DNA from: Prosapia bicincta
Lineage: Eukaryota; Arthropoda; Insecta; Hemiptera; Cercopidae
Reading direction: 5' to 3'
Length of the DNA stretch: 64,000 bases
Assembly (NCBI GenBank): GCA_036971475.1
Contig: JBAIZL010000005.1
Span: 251,776,823 to 251,840,822 of the forward strand
The notes under the pieces are model-generated. The model ran no database searches. It was not told the DNA's origin and was given only the letters and a program-made list of their open reading frames with translations. Below, piece by piece: positions 52,076 to 63,466 of this stretch (the stretch's first letter is position 1; each line of letters starts with the position of its first letter). The translations under genes and the position numbers were made by a program.

Positions 52076-52846
52076 GTTGTTATATAACCATTTTTCTAAA
52101 CAGTTCTTTTTACTTTATGAGTAGTGACTTGATTTCAAGATCGAAATAAGTACATCTTTCACTACCTTGAGTTTTTCATTGATAATGCTCCACTATTAGT
52201 TTTATTGTTATAAAATCAAATCCGACCTGAAAGCAATCGCGTTGACATGTGTATTTATCGAGAAATAATAGTTTAATTCTATCAGTAACCATTTAGCCTA
52301 AAATTGCATTACAATTATTTCTACCTCATCGCTCAAGTAACCAATATTCACTGGGGGCATTCTGAATTAATGAATAGGATAATGTAGCGAGAATAAACAG
52401 GACAGGTGGCCTGTACGCTGAGAACTCTCAAAGGACTGGTCTTCATGTCCGTGTCAGCTAAACCATTCTCTTGGAAAATTAGGCATTAACCTCCTTATAT
52501 CCAGCCCAAAGTTCTAAACGGTCCGCAGTTGTTTGAACATGGGTCTAAAATAACGCTATGGGTTTGTATTTACCTTGCTTACTAGTCTTTCACTACATAA
52601 AAGTATTTTAAATTATCACGTATCGCCATAGATGATTGGCCTGATCGTAGAGTCAATTGCTTGAAGCCAGTTTTAGAGAAATTTTTAAATTGAACAAAAG
52701 TAATAGAGAGCTATAATAACAATCTACGAGTAAATTCTTCAAAAACTGTTTTCAATACCACCTTAAAAAAAACTTATAATAAATAAAAACTCAGAAGAAA
52801 CAGCTGAGGAGAGGACTTTGACACCGACTAGCCTGGTTTAAGTAAA
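52076..52846. other. Unassigned sequence
   Basis: Nothing recognised beyond mixed AT-rich text and a GC-richer patch at 52390-52540. Confidence 0.4.
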
Positions 52847-53381
52847 TACAGGGTTACCATAAACTAATAGTGCAGTTTCGAACGTGTTTAAAAAAACCTT
52901 ATTACTTACAGTTAATATTGTTTATTCATCTAATTTGTTGTATTTAAGAATTGTTTTTACATAGGTTATAAATTTCATTATGTGCGCCATTTAGTCGCTC
53001 AACAAACGTTCAAACGATACTGAACTTCTCTCCAAACATTCGTTAACATTTCTTCGGTTATGGTTGTCATTGCTTCATTTATCCTGTTTTTTAAGTGGTT
53101 TATGTAGCGACTATTTCGTGAATAAACAACGCTTTTGGTGTACCCCCACAAAAAAATCACAAGGTGTCAGGTGTGTACTCCTTGGATGCCACGGCATAGG
53201 TTCTTGCCGGCCAACGTTCAAAGCGTCCTTGAACAATTCACGAAGTGTGGGGGAGCACCATCTTGTTGGGAATGAAGTTGATGAATGTTTTCTCGAGTTC
53301 ATCTAGAGAACATCTTGAAGTCTCCCTACAGTCTTCCTACGAAGTACTGAGACCGCGCCATTCTTTTTTGATAACCTTGTA
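52847..53381 (-). mobile_element. Internally deleted DUF4817-type mariner element (535 bp)
   Basis: Ends are tacagggttaccataaact on the left and, as reverse complement, tacaaggttatcaaaaaag on the right, each starting with TA as expected for IS630/Tc1/mariner insertions. Between them the minus strand encodes, across several frames, LHQLHSQQDGAPPHF, FPTRWC, WHPRSTHLTPCDFF, FLWGYTKSVVY, LKNRINEAMTTITEEML and NVWREVQYRLNVC. This is the C-terminal third of a transposase of the type found with DUF4817 helix-turn-helix domains. The N-terminus and the first catalytic aspartate are gone. Confidence 0.78.
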
Positions 53382-53773
53382 TTTAAAACGACTTCACGGA
53401 TTTTTTTTGTGCGTCTACAAAAAGTCTACAGAAAAAATTAAACAATGGGTATTTTGAAAATACCTTTAATCGAACTTCATGACGAAAATTCAGAGACTGC
53501 AAAACGCAGTAAAAATAAGGGGTGACGTTTTATCACTGTGAAAGAGTCTTGCAGAATTATCAACCCTCTCGTCATTTACACAAATAATAACTCTTCTTTC
53601 ATATTATAACTAACAAGTTACTATTAATTAATCAAAATTAATAAGTAACCAGAGCAGACCATCACATTGAAGTAACATTGCAACTCAAGTAAATCCACAC
53701 TGAACACTCAGACCCCTCACATACACTGATAGAGTGGACAGTAAATAGCATTTTTACTTTTGCACATCCATAA

Positions 53774-55073
53774 TACTTCAGGAAGGATCTGTCACACTGC
53801 ACAAGCTTATTCCTTTTACCAAAATAATGATAAAAATTCATATAAATATGGGTCCGGAAATGCTTCGTTGGCGAGTTATAGGCCTACAGGTCAAAGATTT
53901 AAGCTGAAATTCAGCACCCTCAAATAAATCGACTCACGCTGAAATTTTTAGGGCTTTAATTAAGTTTGTTAGTTCGGTAGGTTTATGTAAAATGAGCTGA
54001 TAAAATGAGGTTTTATGTAAAAATTTTATAAAACATGTCCCATAACGCTATCTCTAATAGTTTAAGAGAAAATTAGGGTAAAACAAAAAAGGTTTGGGTT
54101 TTGACTACAATTTCTTTAAATTGCCTATAAACAAAGAAAAATGTTCAATAAAATTTGTAGAGAATTTTATTCTCAAAAACATTTTCCATACAATGTTAAT
54201 AAAAACTGAGAGGTTTTCTCTCAGGAGATCCTCCGATTTGAACCCCTTAGATTTCTTTGCATGGGGACACATGAACTCATTAGTATATGCTCAAAAATTG
54301 GATAATGAACATGAACTTTTACACAGAATCATGATTGCTGTGTGAGAAATAAAAACAGTCCAATGATGTTAGAGAATCTAATGGCCTCTTTAAATCGTCG
54401 GGCTAAAATGTGTATTAACAATGGAGGGGACAGTTTGAGGTAATAATGTTATCAATGTAGGCCTAAGTTGATTAAGTAATTTTATGATTATTACTGTTGA
54501 TTATTTAAATATTTTTTCGATATGTAATAAAATTGTTTTGAGAGACACTGGCATACATTTTATCATCAGGCTACTTATCGTTAGCAATGCGTGATTTTCA
54601 TAGTTTTTAGTGTTTGTTTTTCTTAATAAAAATGAATTTAAAAGAAAACTATTCCGTTTTTATTGACTTTATTTATATTATTCTTTTGAGAATTAAATTC
54701 TTTACAACTTGTATTAAAATTTTTCTTTGTTTATAAACAATTTAACGGAATTATTGTAGTTAAAACGCAAAAATGTGTGTTTACGACCCTGATCTTTTTT
54801 GCTTTACCGAAATTTTCAATTAGAGATAGAGTTCTGGGACAGGTTTTACGACCTGTCAGCTCATTTTACATAAAAGATATTTAATTAACAGAATCAATTA
54901 ACGCCCTGATATTTCTGTGTGAGTTAATTTCACTGAGGGAGCTGAATTTCATGTTAAAACTTTGACCCTGCAAACTCGCCAACGAAGCATTTCCGGACTC
55001 ATGTTTATACGGACTTTTTTCATTATTTTGGCGATAGAAATATGCATGTTCAGTATGACATGAACACTCTGTA
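53774..55073 (+). mobile_element. DUF4817-type mariner element with unusually long terminal inverted repeats
   Basis: The right end, read inward on the minus strand, is tacagagtgttcatgtcata; the left end starts with a TA at 53774 and becomes similar from tgtcacactg onward. Both arms then share ggaaatgcttcgttggcgag, taaaatgagctga, actacaat/actacaataattcc text and ataaacaaagaaaaa. Arms span about 53774-54185 and 54665-55073. The single-copy centre of about 480 bp encodes only the transposase C-terminus. Confidence 0.8.
54220..54443 (+). pseudogene. Transposase C-terminus inside the long-TIR element
   Basis: The frame reads LRRSSDLNPLDFFAWGHMNS, LVYAQKLDNEHELLHRI, then a one-base shift at about 54345 and NSPMMLENLMASLNRRAKMC, INNGGDSLR, stop at 54441-54443. 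The RSPDLNPLDFF.WGH signature with the third catalytic acidic residue identifies the family; a normal ending would be ...NGGHFEHLL. Everything before the last catalytic block is deleted. Confidence 0.82.
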
Positions 55074-56589
55074 TATTATGATAAAACGTACATATTGAAA
55101 CGTCTGGGGATAGAGAATTAGTTGAATAACTGAAAATCAGATTCTAGATTTAGAAATCTTAAATAATATCTACGGTAAGCATGGCATCCATATAAAAAGC
55201 CAATAACACAACATTGAACAAGGAGGGGGTGGTACATCCTCGAAACCTTTGGTCTTGTGAGAACTGTTCAAGCATTAGCTGGTCTGTTGCATTATTACCA
55301 AACCCATGTTCAGCCCTAAATACACCAATAATGTTACAATAGCTTATTTTGGGAAAGAACTCAGAATAATGCTAAACAGCTTAAAAAAACAAACAAAAAT
55401 AGGTATGAAGATAATTAAAGTAAAGCTTCTTAATGGGCTTTTTAATGGTCTGTTTTGAAACCTCGTTATTATTAAATATTAATAACTTTAAGTCATGAAT
55501 GGCCTAAACTTATTTTAGTACTCACATCCATATAAGAATGATATACAGATCCTTGTTAATTAATTTATTCACTTAGAATTAGTTTTATAGGAAGCTGATA
55601 TCTGTCAATATGCTTTAAACTACAGATAAAATTACATTACTACACTTTATTTTATTTATGTGCTTAGTACTAAACTATAGTACATAAAACTTATTAACTA
55701 AGTATTCATAACACCATTCACCCTGTTCAAATGCCAATTTGACTATCTCAAATATACTCGCATTTTCTTATTCTCTGGAAACATTGCTTTACAGTTACTT
55801 ATTGTTTCTTACAACAGTCATTTGTTATTTAGTTGAGCAGAATCGACGCCATTAACAGTTTACAGTAGCGTAAAAAAGGAATCCTTTTTTAAGCATTCCT
55901 GAAACGTGTACGCTGGTAAACTACTGTATAATAATTATATTTCCACTAATGTTGACTAACACTTTGCCTTACATGGACAACTTTCCATTTCTGGGTACGG
56001 ACATCCGTTTAAGTTTATAGAAAAAAAAATGTACACAAACAGATTAGTGTCAGTGGAATTTTATCAGCCACAGTAAAGGCATGCTATCGGACACGTCTTA
56101 TAGTGTCTTACCGAGGGTTCACCGTATTGGTAAAATGAAAACAACGACAAACGCCAATGAGAAAAAACTCTCAAATAATGTACTACTTCAACTATCTCGA
56201 GATAGAAGAAGAGTACCTATGTACGTAAAGGCAAAATATATGATTACTATGAGCACCCAAGGTATACGAAAGTTTTGATAAAAGAGAGAGAAGATTTAAT
56301 GAAAGAGAGGAAAATTATACACCTAATGTCACAGTTTATGCACAATGGGGCACTTTAACAAGGATAGAATCGAGAATACAAATTTGACTTCACTGAACTT
56401 TTTAAACAAAATCTACCTCATACAAATCGTATATATTTACAGTGTTCCTGTGGGGACAGAGTCTCATATCTGACAAAACTACCGCCAATAAACTAAGCAT
56501 TTAAAATGTGACTATACAGGTTTGTACTTGGAATATTCTAAACAAAAGGTTTCCAACAGAGAAAGAGTACAGAGCTAGAAATTTTAATA
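55074..56589. other. Unassigned AT-rich sequence
   Basis: Nothing recognised. A 65-codon plus frame at 56081-56278 has no motif. Confidence 0.4.
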
Positions 56590-56780
56590 TTTGTGAACTA
56601 GAGATAACTATAGTACCATGGCATTATCATGAGATATACTGAAAGCTATTGGTTCTTGCATAGTATTCTTCAAAGCAAGGTAGTGAAGGAGATGAGCTGA
56701 AAGAGGACCGGAGTGCAGGAAGGTCTCGTTGTTGAGTGAATGAAGAAAATCAAACAGCAAAAATCAAAGCAAGAGTTAGA
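56590..56780 (+). pseudogene. Possible mariner-type transposase N-terminal remnant
   Basis: One frame reads KQGSEGDELKEDRSAGRSRC, a stop, then VNEENQTAKIKARVR. This resembles the linker after the first helix-turn-helix in mariner transposases (FKEGR..VED..RSGRPS...EENV.K....V). The similarity is short, so it is tentative. Confidence 0.35.
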
Positions 56781-57539
56781 TTTGAATGGGCATACGTTTC
56801 AAAACATGTATATCTGAAAACTATAATAAAGCCCATTGCGTGCTAACAATTTTATTATGTGGAACAAAAACATGAATTTTAGATAGGAAAAATAAATGAG
56901 CTTTTCCTCGGAAAAACAGTAGAATCTATAGTGATGGACGAGAAATCGTACACCATGACAAGTGGAAAGATTAAAGTGGTTGACTTCACGAAGTACACCA
57001 GCAAACTCAAATGGAGGAGTAACTTGAGGGAATGTAGCTGGAATACTAATACCCACCAATGGAAGACGTGACTTGGCTATCGTTAAAATTTATTTGTTGC
57101 CGCCCCAAAAAATTTTCAGCAAACCGATTGCTTGAAATAGAAACATACTCACACACAGAAAGCCACACTTTAAACAAACGGTATACACAGATGTGTCTTG
57201 AATCTTCATTATTTGCCAGTGTATCCCGACGGTATAAAACAATGTTTCACTAAATTCTTGTATCTGCAAGGATTAAGTACCTCGCCATAAACACAGTAGT
57301 ATATAGTTTTCAGTAACTGCCACCAAGGGAACTCTAGTTCTAAGACGATGCCCAAGGGAAACGTATTTTATGCCAAGTACAAACTCGATCGGACAGAAGC
57401 TTCCACTGAAAACATTTGTGTAGGTATGTTGATCGAATGGATATAGTATGTACACAAAATATCCCCGTATTCTATTGCAGCGGTTTTAATAATGCTATTA
57501 CCTTTTCAAAGAATTTCACGCCTCCTTTTTTTTTTTAAA
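56781..57539. other. Unassigned sequence
   Basis: Short frames on both strands, no motif recognised. Confidence 0.4.
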
Positions 57540-58214
57540 GCTTTAAGGAGAGAAATATGTTTGTGCTCTCATCGCTTAGAACTCTCAGGGTCCTACGGGA
57601 TTCGTTTAAGCCCACATAAGACCAAGTTCCGAGTCTGAGGGTCAAACCCTTAGGTAAGTCTAACTGCCAGTGGATATAGGTCCGATTTCACTACCTGGAT
57701 CGAACTAATCAGACATGGTATTGAAGGTGCGGAATACTTTGGCCGTTGTAAGATTCTATTGATCCCGAATAGTTCTTGAAAATCGGCCGAAACCGTAGTG
57801 TCTAGCTGAAGCTCGTCTCGCCCCAGGGGTGGGCCGCTCACCAAGCCAAACCTGACAGTAAGGTCCCAATACTGGTGTCATAGGTTGTGCCACCCCCTCC
57901 CCTGTCTCGGATCTCACGCTAGTCTCCCAGGCGGGGTCACGAGTTTAAAGTTGGATTCGTCTGGGCGTGAATTCAATATAATTAATATTAGATACTTAAA
58001 TGCGCATCTAAGTGTTCATTTAAGGCTTGGAGGTAAGAACCGAAAGGCAAAGAGATCCAAGTACATACTCTTTTTATTTTCACCATATTTCTTTCTTCAA
58101 ACCTTTCCATACAAAACACACACGGTTCACGATTCATGTAACCGCTTGGATTATATATGTGGCATTGGATACCCGATGATACAAGACATACAATGGCATA
58201 GAACTAAATTGTGA
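57540..58214 (+). mobile_element. Possible LINE 5' region
   Basis: A GC-rich block (57560-57960) in an AT-rich window leads into a plus frame with EFNIINIRYLNAHLSVHL. The pattern I.NIR.LN.....L is how endonuclease domains of non-LTR retrotransposon ORF2 proteins often begin. The frame turns into unrelated sequence after about 20 residues and no RT follows. A different kind of element is possible. Confidence 0.25.
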
Positions 58215-59640
58215 ACCCATACAAGTTTGGGCCACGAGTCAGAGAGACATAACTTAGATTTCTCAAGTGAACCACGACCACATTCGTGATAATGTTGCAG
58301 AGTTAAATGATCCCAATATTTACTAATAACAATTTGGTATGGGTGTCGCAGTTTATATATATAACTGGATTAAAAGTGAACGCTGGCATGGGGCCTGAGG
58401 GAATATAGGATAATACTTGTGAACCCCTACGTAAGCTGCAAGTCTTTGATGAGACAAAGGTTATTTCCTATAGTAAATAACAAATATTTTATATTTGTAG
58501 ACCATAAAAAGATTTTTCAAAACACACATTATTTGGAATATACGCTAACGTCTAGGTCGAGACATTATAGTGATTCCAATGCAAACCAGAATCATTCATG
58601 AATAAACATTCGATGTCCTTGAATATATTCACGTAAACAAGTTATTTACATATATAACGAGTACATTAAAACCTTACCACATAAAATGTAACGCGGCTCT
58701 AAATGTATATTTTTATCAATGTAACGTTGCTAAGTAAATTAAGTAAGACAGATTTATTGAGAAGATTCTGTTGTTTGAGCTGTGGTGCAACCAAGACGTG
58801 ACAAGGTCGCGTCGGACACGTCGTGTCTTCAACACGCGATAGAAAAAGTACTTTTAAATAAACTGAATCTTGTGTGAAACTAGAAGCAAATAAATATTCT
58901 AAGGTTTCAATACAAAAAATATACCTAAGATCTCCGACATGGATGGCTCTTACGTGGTCCCTAGAGACATCTGCAAACTTTAAATATATCTAGGACCTAT
59001 TTATAATTGGAGTCGGCTTTATCTTTCATGGTATAAATATTGATAAAGTTTTATATTTTTTTACAATAATTTTCAAATGTAACAATGCAAGAGCAATATG
59101 TATTTAGGTGTGGTGCTTATTGTATAATGTAGAAGACTCCTCTTTCCTTTTTTATAGTTTTGAGGCGATTAGTCGGTATGACTGTAAGAACCTACTAAGG
59201 ATGGGGAATAGTTGTGTAGTGGGCCGTAATAAGGTGAAGACATAAAACCACCCTTAGAGATAAGGAAAATAAAGTTTTACAACTGCAGTCGCGTATCTGA
59301 AGTAACCCTACTATCCTTCGGATAACTACTCTATATACCCCTGGAGGATGGAAGATAAATAAGGGTAGAAGTGACTAGTCAAAATAACAAAATGAGATAA
59401 TAATGCCTGAATAATCATGTCGTCGGGGGACAAAGTCTTTCACCAGAAGTTGATCTGCTCTTTCCTAATTAAGGGGCAGGAGATAAAATTTTGTTTTAAT
59501 TCGAAACGTGTTGAGCTAGCGTCACCTTTGAAGGTGTAATTAAACTTTAACTCAAGATGAAAGCTTCTACCCTTGTGGCACACGTCATCCTTAAAGCCAT
59601 TAGTTTACGTTGAGTGCGGTGCCGCAATAGATTTATGAGC
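58215..59640. other. Unassigned sequence
   Basis: Contains a short CpG-rich imperfect palindrome (gtcgcgtcggacacgtcg, near 58808). Otherwise nothing recognised. Confidence 0.4.
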
Positions 59641-59760
59641 TAAATGCTCTAATTTTATTCGCTGAGTATTTACTTTCGTTTCTTTTATGTAGTTAAAAAA
59701 AACAGGTTACTAAAACTAAGGTACAGTACTTCATAAGGAATATAGTTATCCGAATATATG
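59641..59760 (+). repeat. Dispersed 115-bp repeat, copy 1
   Basis: aaatgctctaattttattcg, gagtatttactttcgtttc, ggttactaaaactaaggtac and agtacttcataaggaat are repeated at 61598-61715 with few changes. Confidence 0.85.
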
Positions 59761-60099
59761 TGTATTACAAGTAATTTTGAACAAACGTTTTTTTTTAAAT
59801 CAATTCCTAATTAGGACAAAAGAAATGTATCGCAACTGCTTTTTATTAAATAAAGTAACATTGGCTATGCGTTAAAACAGCTGTTCTACCACAAACACTA
59901 AAACAGCTGTTTTATGAAATCAAATACGTTATCTGTTATTTTAAGCTAAATGCTAAGCTAAATGCAACATAACTATATTGCATATCTTGCCACTTTTGTC
60001 AAAAGTTTTTCTTCCATATAAAACTAAAATTAATTCAGTATTAAATTTAATTATGAAATTATATTTGAAAACACTGTATCAACATCAAGGGTAATACAC

Positions 60100-60177
60100 T
60101 ACAAGTTTAATCAAATGTATTTGAACTTGAGTAGATGGATGAATAGTATTTTATTTACGAGGGAAAATTTGAGCAAC

Positions 60178-60213
<36 letters not shown>
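60100..60213 (+). mobile_element. Family S copy 6, left part ending in a TA tract
   Basis: Contains only the 3' part of the family: aaatgtatttgaacttgag, atggatgaat, gaaaatttgagcaa, then TA from 60181. It resumes beyond a 217-bp insertion with a TA/GA tract and catggaaggaattgaaaaat at 60505. Confidence 0.6.
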
Positions 60214-60215
<2 letters not shown>

Positions 60216-60430
60216 AAAACAAGAATACTTTTAATGAATATATTTATTCTTAAAAAATGAATATATTTATATTTCTTTAAAAGATTTTTTTATTAGATAA
60301 TTATTTTCCCGATGATGCTGGTACTATTTTATCGGCGAAAAGCTTTGAATAAATGTATTCATTAAAAGTATTCTTGTTTTTGAAATATTTTTAATTTATT
60401 AACTATATTACAAGAAAACCTATCACCATA
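60214..60430. mobile_element. Palindromic-ended insertion inside the TA tract of family S copy 6
   Basis: caaaaacaagaatactttta at 60214 is the reverse complement of the segment ending at 60382; arms are about 36 bp. Between them lies cccgatgatgctggtactat, atcggcgaaaagctttgaa, text typical of retroelement 3' ends. TA tracts lie on both sides. Its architecture, two inverted copies of one 3' tail, parallels the locus at 18612-19250. Confidence 0.55.
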
Positions 60431-60450
60431 TTAAATATATATATATACAT

Positions 60451-60484
<34 letters not shown>

Positions 60485-60520
60485 AGAGAGAGAAAGGGTA
60501 AACTCATGGAAGGAATTGAA
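60431..60520 (+). repeat. TA/GA tract and tail of family S copy 6
   Basis: TA, then about 17 GA units with GGA interruptions, then ctcatggaaggaattgaaaa, the family S tail. Confidence 0.75.
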
Positions 60521-61065
60521 AAATTTATTAGGATACTAGGTGCTTTAGTTGTCTTTACTGAATCTCTAACCATGGCATGTGTAGACAGCGAGCACAGAAA
60601 TGTTTCTGTGCTCGTTGTGTGTACACCACGCTTTATCCCATTAGAGTGTAAGACTATTCGCCTAACCTACCGTGCACTTGTGCTGTAAAATGCACTCCTA
60701 CCTAATTTTTCTTTGCCCTACTTACATCCATCTACCAATCTTTACCTTTTTTTCTATAATGGAATGTAATAACCTTTTAGGAAGATAGAGAGAAGGTCTA
60801 TTTCAGGAGGTTGAATGTACACATATGATGACATGACCTTCCCCTATATCCTCTAAGGATAGTTTATGTCTCTACCTTGATCCTACTTATATTAACAACC
60901 CTTCTCATCCTTCATAGAAGATTATAGTCATACGGGCTGATCATCTTAAAACTGAACAAGTAATATAAACTTGTTTTAAGTAAATACTTACTTAAATCAA
61001 CAAAAACGATTTCTAGGTTTCGTTTTATTTTGTAATCATAATTATTATAAATATGTATATACATG
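60521..61065. other. Unassigned sequence with an internal inverted repeat
   Basis: gcgagcacagaaatgtttct and its continuation form an exact short hairpin (cgagcacagaaa, tg, tttctgtgctcg) at 60589-60614. No gene recognised. Confidence 0.5.
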
Positions 61066-61067
61066 TT

Positions 61068-61131
<64 letters not shown>
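61066..61131. repeat. TA-GT microsatellite
   Basis: About 18 TA units followed by about 12 GT units, near the 5' edge of family S copy 7. Confidence 0.95.
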
Positions 61132-61132
<1 letters not shown>

Positions 61133-61189
61133 TTATTTATAAATATACATGTTTATGTATAAATATGCTATACACATGTCAGCATATCA

Positions 61190-61543
61190 ATATTAGGTGA
61201 CAAAATAGAAAACGTATTTCCTTGTAACTTTCCATTTTTATTTCTATGTATAGAGTTGTACTATTATTTTTTTTTGTTACTATTTATACCCTTTAAAAGT
61301 TTTTTCGTGGCTTGCATTGTGTTGTAATTTCCGCTTTCCTTTCTCAATGGCCGTTTGTAAAGCTATGTTCGATACCGTTAATCCAGTATGTTTGTTTGTT
61401 GATTGACTTGTCGCCATCCATTTTTCGAAGTCAGCCAAATGGAAGCAAAAAACATCATATACATCTTAGAGAAATACATTTTTAGCTATACACTGGATTG
61501 GATGAATAAAAAGATATTTCATTAACGATTTAAAATTTGTTCA

Positions 61544-61590
<47 letters not shown>
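61190..61590 (+). mobile_element. Family S copy 7 with the tRNA-like core deleted
   Basis: The 5' module (ttgtaactttccatttttat, tttccgctttcctttctc, gttcgataccgttaatcca) is followed by agccaaatggaagcaaaaaa and atacatttttagctatacac. It then jumps directly to tggattggatgaataaaaag, missing the A/B-box part. It ends in a TA tract at 61547-61590 at the usual acaagatata position. Confidence 0.68.
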
Positions 61591-61593
<3 letters not shown>

Positions 61594-61597
61594 AGGT

Positions 61598-61715
61598 TAC
61601 TACATGCTCTAATTTCATTCGCGGAGTATTTACTTTCGTTTCGTTTATGTAGTTACGAAAACAGGTGACTAAAACTAAGGTACAGTACTTCATAAGGAAA
61701 ATAGCTATCCGGCTA
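61598..61715 (+). repeat. Dispersed 115-bp repeat, copy 2
   Basis: catgctctaatttcattcgc to aaatagctatccgg, homologous to 59641-59760, directly after the TA tract of family S copy 7. Confidence 0.85.
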
Positions 61716-61979
61716 AAGAATAAATTCAGCTTATATCCAAAAAGAAAAATAATCGGCAGAAATATTAAGCCAAATCGACCAGAATAGTTCCTAAAATTAC
61801 GGGCAAAATACATGACCATTGTTCTATTTCGAGTGTAGTCATAAAGGGGCTGGGGAATCTTTAACAAAAGAAGGCTTCAACTATTTTAAGATAGGTCTTT
61901 CCAAAAATCCTGGGTTATAATAATACTGTCCCGTTATGGTAACCTCTTTGTAGATGGTTATGGAATAACCAAATTAACT

Positions 61980-62637
61980 AAAATAAGTAAGGGGGGAGAG
62001 ATGACGCTAGGTAGAAAAAAGGAAGTGATCAGAGAGTCTAGGAAGAACTTCAGAAGAGGGCAGACGTATTAGGGGGGGGGGCAAGTGTCAGTAATGTTAT
62101 TAAGGGGTAAATTTTGTTAATAGAATTAAGGGAAATGTAAATGTTTGTATTTGTATAATTTAAAAACGTGAGTCGTAAACAATTTAAGAAAGATTTTAAA
62201 AAAATAAGTTAGTTATGTGAAAGTGCATCGAAGCAGTATCAACAGACAAGATTCAAAGAATCAACAAACAATAAGTACTATTTTTATTTCATTACAATTA
62301 GTCAACAGAGCTTTATAAACAGTAATTGCAGAACAATTTTAAATTAATTAGTATAAAATAATAATCTAGTTTTTTCACCACATTCTAATTTATAAAAAGA
62401 TCCATAATAACGACCACATAGAAAGAGAAATTAACATCGTCATTTTAAACTTAATTGTAATAACCTAAAGCCTCAAGAGTCCACCTTGGTTTTTATGTAA
62501 TTGTAATATTAGTTAAGGAATCAATCTTGTCACTAATTGGTATTAAGATAAATGGGTATATTGTGTGTTAATTAAGTGTCAAGAATAAATGCAACTTATG
62601 TTAAAATTGATATTGGTGTTAATTAACTAGAACCTGA
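61980..62637 (+). mobile_element. Family L copy 2 (LTR-like, 3' truncated)
   Basis: Purine-rich sequence (aagtaaggggggagagatga, agtctaggaagaacttcaga) leads to a polypurine-like aattaagggaaa and a possible LTR start TG at 62136. Blocks ctaaagcctcaagagtccac, aatattagttaaggaatc and gaataaatgcaac match copy 1 (39298-39875, minus). Similarity stops near 62637, where gtgagttaatagaaggaatt, a family S tail, begins. Confidence 0.45.
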
Positions 62638-62955
62638 AGTGAGTTAATAGAAGGAATTGAAAAAATCGCTGTAATCGAACCCATCTAGTCCAACGCTTTT
62701 TTTTCCTTTAAAGTGTAAAGGAACAAATACAAGATACGTTAAATACAAGATTAAAATATTAACGAAGATTTAGATGTAATTATTAGATATACTAGAAAGT
62801 ATACAATAATATGGAGTCTTCTCTATAGGGATACAGCCACAAAATAGAAGGGGCTGGAATAATTTTTTTAACATAATAAAGCAATAAGTAAATATACAAA
62901 CATAAGTCGGAAATAGCCAAATAAATAAACTTATAGTCCGAGATTTATGCATTTA

Positions 62956-63466
62956 CAGTAAAATCTCTCTAATTCGTCACTCTTTAATGTATCACCTTCT
63001 GTAATTTGTCACCCTATTCCATATACATCATATGAATAACTGAAATCGTCTCCACTGTCACGCAGTAGGCATCAGAACAGAATTTTTTAATAAAAATGAA
63101 AATTATAGACTTTTTAAAATCTAAAAGGTAAATAGATTTAATATACCGTATTTGTTTTTTGTATTGTTTTTACAAGGTAATTTAATATGTTTTTGCATGA
63201 TTTTTATTAAAATAGAGCACCGTACTTGATTTGTAATTACAAACTGCACTGCAGGCTTCTATTGTTTTTATAGGTTGTGTAATAGTATTGTTGAGTTTAT
63301 CACCCGACATAAATATTGTAAGTACAAATTTAATTACATTAAAATCTTATTATGTGCTGTGTTTACCCACAATTACATGTTAATTTCAAGACTTCCACAA
63401 TTCGTCTTTTTATCGAAATCGTCACCCTCTCGATTCCGAACGTGACAAATTAGAGAGGTTCTACTG
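62956..63466. mobile_element. pogo/Tigger-type MITE
   Basis: Left end cagtaaaatctctctaattc, gtcac and right end (reverse complement) cagtagaacctctctaattt, gtcac are terminal inverted repeats of about 26 bp flanked by TA on both sides. CAGTA.AACCTCT.TAAT is the hallmark of pogo/Tigger elements, and the cgtcacc words are repeated subterminally. Length 511 bp; no transposase coding remains. Confidence 0.85.

Noticed and set aside
56440..56490. GIY-YIG-like CSCGDRVSYLTK
   Set aside because: Resembles C.CG..Y.G.T, but the YIGQT motif is absent and no downstream domain follows.
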